Shown: positions 4,522 through 7,528 of the stretch, one piece after another | Layout of the letters: each line of letters opens with the position of its first letter | Numbering within the stretch: position 1 is the stretch's first letter | Assembly (NCBI GenBank): GCA_002305335.1 | Contig: DBQR01000034.1 | Location: 8,427 to 15,954 of the forward strand | Length of the DNA: 7,528 bases | Reading direction: 5' to 3' | Source: Clostridiales bacterium UBA1389 | GTDB taxonomy: Bacteria; Bacillota; Clostridia; Oscillospirales; CAG-382 | Notes under the pieces: model-generated | What the model was told of the DNA's origin: nothing | What the model saw: only the letters and a program-made list of their open reading frames with translations | Databases searched by the model: none | Translations under genes and position numbers: made by a program

Positions 4522-5961
4522 TTACCGGGGTAAAATATAATACTTAATTATCCGGCAAAGGAGCTTGTCAAGTTTTTCCGCGGTGACGCCGTTTACATCG
4601 GAGTCTTCGGGGCGTATCAGGCTGCTGTCGGCAATAAACACGGCGGTTCCGCCGGTGGATGCCGCCAACAACCGGTAAAGGGAGCTGTTTTGGGAAAACA
4701 GGTCTCCGTCCGCCACCACCGGTATAAGCCGAATACCCAGCCTCTGGGCTTCCTCAAGGGCGGATTGTATGCCGGTTATGGTTTCTTCGCTAATGTCCAC
4801 GCTGCTGCCAAGGACAAGAACGTATACTTTGGCGGCGTCTTCTTCCCAGTTCTGCTTGTTTATGCTTTCTGTCAGGATTTTGTCAAGGGAGGCGGGGGAA
4901 CGGTTGATACTTGCTACCTGGTTCATTTTCGAGGCAATCAGGTATTCCTCCGCGGTAAACATCATTATGGGGGTATTTGCAGTCCCGTCGTTGTAGGCCG
5001 CGTTAAAGGAAAACTTCGGTTTCACGGCTGTGGTTTCGGAAAGCTCGTCGATTATCCCGCTGAAGTGGGTTTTGAAATAGTTTAAGCTTTCCTCCATCTC
5101 CGGCGAGGTGTCGAACACAAACATTATGTTTGCGGTTTTAAGTGACATAGCGTTATCGCTTGTTTCGATATCGGCTTTTCCGTCTACGACCGGCACGCTT
5201 TTCCCCAATGAATTGACCATGGCGATGGTTTTACCGGGATTGTCGAAAAGTCCGCCGTAAAGATAGGCGATTCCCTTTGCGTCGGTGCGGGCAACCGCTA
5301 TGGTTTTGCCGTTTCCGTCAAGACCATAAACACTGACATTTGACACGGGCTTTCCCTTAGATGTCACTTTAACCTCTGCCCGGCTTATTACAGGGGTATC
5401 GTAGGAGGAGTCTAAAAAGTTACATACTACATAGGACAGAAAATCGATATTCGAATTATCATTTACCTCGATGCCGTAAAGCTGGCCGTCGGCAGGGTTT
5501 CCTTTTAAATAACTTGTGCCGTCGGGTTCTTCTTCCACGGAACATTCCTGATTGATTTCGTCCTCGGTCTCGTCTGCGCCGCTTTGAGAGGTTTCGGCGG
5601 ATATTTCTTCAGCATTCGAAATTTCGTAGCTTCCATCCTGTTTGCCTGAAATCGGCTTTTTTATACCGGAACCGATACCGTAACCCCCGAGAGTTCGTCT
5701 TTTTATCTGATTTATTCTGTTATTTTCATTTATAATAAAGGTAAATATAAGGGTTAAAGCAATAATCAGGCAGGCGGCGGTGGATAAAGCCCGCTTGAAT
5801 TCCGGAGTGGCGTAAAAGGGCTTTCTTTTACCGAGTTTGGGCTGGTTCTTGATAATATCCTGGGCAAGCTGTCTTCTCTTATGGGGCGGGAGGCCGACTT
5901 TATCAAAGACCGAAATATTTTGTTGTAGCTTTTGTTCAAAATTTTCGTCTTTATGCTTCAT
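4522..5961 (-). CDS. membrane protein with extracellular Ig-like and vWA-like domains; candidate anti-sigma factor
   Basis: A 479-residue single-pass membrane protein in an operon with an ECF sigma factor. Residues 1-57 are a basic cytoplasmic segment, and 59-78 form one transmembrane helix. Residues 80-150 are an acidic, Ser-rich linker outside. About 191-260 look like a beta-sandwich of the carboxypeptidase-regulatory/Ig type (VKVTSKGKPVSNVSVYGLDGNGKT). About 276-447 resemble a von Willebrand A domain: NIMFVFDTSPEME (278-290), VYVLVLGSS (379-387), then IRLIPVVADGD (410-420). The metal site is degenerate: DxSxE (Asp284, Ser286, Glu288) replaces DxSxS, and GSS replaces the usual T/S-D-G loop. 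No His/Cys zinc anti-sigma motif is present. The ATG is three bases past the sigma stop, and its GGAG site (5970-5973) lies inside the sigma gene. Position and topology suggest an anti-sigma factor with an extracellular sensor; this is inference. Confidence 0.85.
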   Translation of the reverse strand: MKHKDENFEQKLQQNISVFDKVGLPPHKRRQLAQDIIKNQPKLGKRKPFYATPEFKRALSTAACLIIALTLIFTFIINENNRINQIKRRTLGGYGIGSGIKKPISGKQDGSYEISNAEEISAETSQSGADETEDEINQECSVEEEPDGTSYLKGNPADGQLYGIEVNDNSNIDFLSYVVCNFLDSSYDTPVISRAEVKVTSKGKPVSNVSVYGLDGNGKTIAVARTDAKGIAYLYGGLFDNPGKTIAMVNSLGKSVPVVDGKADIETSDNAMSLKTANIMFVFDTSPEMEESLNYFKTHFSGIIDELSETTAVKPKFSFNAAYNDGTANTPIMMFTAEEYLIASKMNQVASINRSPASLDKILTESINKQNWEEDAAKVYVLVLGSSVDISEETITGIQSALEEAQRLGIRLIPVVADGDLFSQNSSLYRLLAASTGGTAVFIADSSLIRPEDSDVNGVTAEKLDKLLCRIIKYYILPR

Positions 5962-5964
5962 GGT

Positions 5965-6450
5965 TCATTCTCCGTTTCCTAACATGACCTTGAGCGCTTC
6001 CCTACCCCTCTTAAGGCGGGTTTTTACGGTTGACTGGGGGATTTTAAGGGATTTTGCAATTTCTGCTATGGTTAATCTTTCGAAATAAAACAAATAAATG
6101 ACGGTGGAATACTTTTTGTCAAGACGCATTATGCAGTCAAGAAGATCCTTTTTTTCAAATTCGTTTTCGTAAAAGGGAATCTGATCGTCAAGGTCTGCCC
6201 GCTTGCGGTTGTATGCTTCCCGCAGTTTTGAAATGCCGGCATTCGACGATACGGTTATAAGCCAGGATTTCACATGTTCTTCGCTTTGAAAATAGTCGGA
6301 CTGTAAAAGATGGACAAACAGCTTTTCAAAGACTTCCTGACACACATCTTCGGCATCATGGAGGTTGTGAAGGCGTAAATAGCAAATGCGATAAACCATG
6401 TTGCCGTATTTTTCGACAAGATATGTAAACAGTTCCTCACTGTATGTCAT
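5965..6450 (-). CDS. ECF-subfamily RNA polymerase sigma factor
   Basis: A 161-residue sigma-70 family protein with only regions 2 and 4, as in ECF factors. Region 2 covers about 10-75, with YGNMVYRICYLRLHN and the core-binding DAEDVCQEVFEKLF (32-45). Region 4 covers about 105-155: MRLDKKYSTVIYLFYFERLT, then the helix-turn-helix IAEIAKSLKIPQSTVKTRLKRGREALK (129-155). The start has two Shine-Dalgarno-like sites, GGGAGG (6455-6460) and GGAGG (6465-6469). It probably drives its own promoter, because the GAAACC/CGTATT elements at 6476-6504 recur before the lipoprotein at 126-1247. The vWA membrane protein follows after three bases, the usual place for an anti-sigma factor. The signal sensed is unknown; envelope stress is typical for factors using GAAAC/CGTA promoters. 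Confidence 0.96.
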   Translation of the reverse strand: MTYSEELFTYLVEKYGNMVYRICYLRLHNLHDAEDVCQEVFEKLFVHLLQSDYFQSEEHVKSWLITVSSNAGISKLREAYNRKRADLDDQIPFYENEFEKKDLLDCIMRLDKKYSTVIYLFYFERLTIAEIAKSLKIPQSTVKTRLKRGREALKVMLGNGE

Positions 6451-6475
6451 ACCGCCTCCCTATTCCTCCATTTCT

Positions 6476-6504
6476 AATACGTTTTAACATTACAAAAGGT
6501 TTCA
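6476..6504 (-). promoter_or_regulatory. ECF sigma-type, probably autoregulated, promoter of the sigma operon
   Basis: On the minus strand the -35 element is TGAAACC (6498-6504) and the -10 element is CGTATT (6476-6481), with 16 bases between. It matches the promoter at 1275-1303 over GAAACCTTTT and over CGTATTAGAAA with identical spacing, while the spacers themselves differ. Transcription should start near 6469, giving a leader of about 20 bases. ECF operons are very often self-activated. Confidence 0.85.
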
Positions 6505-6554
6505 ATTTAGCGCAGTTTTATATTTTTTACCTTTTTCTACACTCGGCTGAAATT

Positions 6555-6578
6555 AAATCCCCGCACTGCGGGGATTTT
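6555..6578 (-). terminator. intrinsic terminator after recR
   Basis: A perfect stem pairs AAATCCCCGC (6555-6564) with GCGGGGATTT (6568-6577) around a three-base loop. It lies directly after the recR stop codon (6580-6582). Read leftward, the stem is followed by the T-rich stretch TTTAATTT; read rightward by TTTTCTTAT. It insulates the sigma promoter, about 50 bases further left, from ybaB-recR transcription. Confidence 0.88.
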
Positions 6579-6579
6579 C

Positions 6580-7173
6580 TTATACTTCCGTTCTGCCTTC
6601 AAGGGCTTTTGCTAAGGTTACCGCATCGGCGTATTCCAGGGTTGCTCCCACGGGCAGGCCGTAAGCAAGGCGGGTTACCTTGACACCTAAAGGCCTTAGC
6701 AGCTTTGAGAGGTACATACCCGTCGCCTCCCCCTCCACGGAAGGATTGGTGGCGACTATAACCTCCCTGATTTCCTCGTCGCTGTCTATTCGTGCCAAAA
6801 GTTCCTTTATCTTAAGCTGTTCCGGGGTAACCCCGTCCATGGGGGATATAACCCCGTGAAGCACGTGAAAAAGCCCGTTGAATTCGTGAAGTTCCTCTAT
6901 GGCGGAAACCGACTTCGGGTCCTCCACCACGCAGATAACCGATTTGTCCCGGTTGGGGGAGGAGCAGAGGGGGCAGATTTCCTGTTCGGAGTAGTTCTGG
7001 CATACCTTGCAAAGCTTAAGGGAGTTTTTAGCGTCGGTTATTGCCGAAACCAGAGCCTTTACCTCCCCGTCATCCAGCGAAACGATATGATACGCCAGAC
7101 GGATTGCGGACTTTCTGCCTATCCCCGGAAGGGAGTTCAGCTTAGAAACCAGCTTTTCAAGAGTGGGGGTCAT
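6580..7173 (-). CDS. recR: recombination mediator protein RecR
   Basis: A 197-residue RecR, the usual length. RecR acts with RecO (and RecF) in gap repair, forming a DNA-clamping ring and helping load RecA on SSB-coated single strands. The domains are in order. The helix-hairpin-helix is LNSLPGIGRKSAIRLAYHI (12-30). The zinc finger has Cys55, Cys58, Cys67 and Cys70. The Toprim domain (about 79-175) has VVEDP, LHGVISPMDGV and ATNPSVEGEATGMYLSKLL. The C-terminal segment contains RLAYGLPVGATLEYAD. All four zinc cysteines and the Toprim Glu are present, so it should be functional. It starts three bases after the ybaB stop with only a weak GGGG (7186-7189) upstream, suggesting translational coupling. 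This order is widely conserved, commonly behind dnaX, which may lie beyond the right edge. Confidence 0.98.
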   Translation of the reverse strand: MTPTLEKLVSKLNSLPGIGRKSAIRLAYHIVSLDDGEVKALVSAITDAKNSLKLCKVCQNYSEQEICPLCSSPNRDKSVICVVEDPKSVSAIEELHEFNGLFHVLHGVISPMDGVTPEQLKIKELLARIDSDEEIREVIVATNPSVEGEATGMYLSKLLRPLGVKVTRLAYGLPVGATLEYADAVTLAKALEGRTEV

Positions 7174-7176
7174 GGC

Positions 7177-7524
7177 TTAAAACAACCCCGGAAGACTCAC
7201 CGAGCCGGTTACCTTCTGCATTTCGGCATTATTGGTGTCCTCGACGGTTTTTATAGCCTGGTTTACGGCGGCGACAATTATGTCCTGCAGGGTTTCGATA
7301 TCCTCCGGGTCCACGATTTCGGGTTTGATTTCTATTGATTTTATTTGCTTTGTGCCGGTAATATTAACGGTCACCATGCCTCCGCCGGCATTGATGGAGT
7401 ACTCCCTTGCGTCCAGTTCCGCCTGAAGGGAAGCCATGTCCTCCTGCATTTTCTGCGCCTGCTTTATCATGGCGTTCATATTCTGGGGGCCTCCCCCCAC
7501 ACCTTTGGGAAGTTTGACTTTCAT
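7177..7524 (-). CDS. ybaB: YbaB/EbfC family nucleoid-associated protein
   Basis: A 115-residue small DNA-binding protein of the YbaB/EbfC family, which forms dimers that bind DNA and affect nucleoid organisation. Family features are NMNAMIKQAQKMQEDMASLQAEL (15-37, the N-terminal helix), the central strand GGGMVTVNITG (47-57), DPEDIETLQDIIVAAVNQAI (72-91) and the C-terminal TGSVSLPGLF. The length matches the family. The ATG is only four bases from the window edge, so its ribosome binding site is outside the window and a start further upstream cannot be excluded. It forms an operon with recR, three bases downstream. Confidence 0.96.
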   Translation of the reverse strand: MKVKLPKGVGGGPQNMNAMIKQAQKMQEDMASLQAELDAREYSINAGGGMVTVNITGTKQIKSIEIKPEIVDPEDIETLQDIIVAAVNQAIKTVEDTNNAEMQKVTGSVSLPGLF

Positions 7525-7528
7525 AAAT

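Noticed and set aside
4690..5085. Rightward open frame of 131 codons opposite the vWA gene
   Set aside because: It has no convincing ribosome binding site, and its sequence is a shadow of the leftward gene, which has clear domains.
5728..5961. Zinc-binding anti-sigma domain in the vWA protein's N-terminus
   Set aside because: There is no HxxxCxxC motif and no cysteine before the transmembrane helix, so the anti-sigma role rests on position and topology only.
6856..7338. Rightward open frame of 160 codons opposite recR and ybaB
   Set aside because: It lies across two well-supported leftward genes and shows no family features of its own.

Overview
The window looks like chromosomal DNA of a Gram-positive member of the Bacillota, most likely class Clostridia. 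The support is strong purine-rich Shine-Dalgarno sites, consensus housekeeping promoters, Gram-positive style lipoprotein signal peptides, a ybaB-recR pair, and an ECF sigma promoter of the GAAAC / CGTA type. No tRNA, rRNA, CRISPR array, insertion sequence or phage gene was seen. No genus can be named from the sequence alone.

Layout, left to right. A bidirectional terminator (55-86) closes a leftward gene for a lipoprotein made of two tandem copies of an unrecognised domain (126-1247). Its promoter stands back to back with a consensus housekeeping promoter that drives a rightward cyclophilin-type peptidyl-prolyl isomerase lipoprotein (1423-2091). Next is a second consensus promoter and a 200-base leader containing a 26-codon peptide, three hairpins and an intrinsic terminator (2106-2338). 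It precedes a SAM-dependent methyltransferase (2339-3163), which overlaps a GNAT acetyltransferase (3151-3957). A hairpin that combines a terminator with the ribosome binding site of the next gene leads into tspO (4056-4520). tspO ends one base from the end of a leftward two-gene operon: an ECF sigma factor (5965-6450) and a membrane protein with an extracellular von Willebrand A-like domain (4522-5961). At the right edge the leftward ybaB/ebfC-recR pair (7177-7524, 6580-7173) ends in a strong terminator.

Two regulatory systems stand out. First, the sigma operon and the repeat lipoprotein, about 5 kb apart, have nearly the same unusual promoter: GAAACCTTTT and CGTATTAGAAA in both, with the same 16-base gap between GAAACC and CGTATT. 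This suggests that the sigma factor controls its own operon and the lipoprotein, with the vWA membrane protein as a likely anti-sigma factor or sensor. It lacks the usual zinc anti-sigma motif and its metal site is degenerate. Second, the methyltransferase-acetyltransferase pair sits behind what looks like a translated attenuator, the arrangement known for drug-inducible resistance genes. Both are inferences from sequence, and the genes' substrates are unknown.
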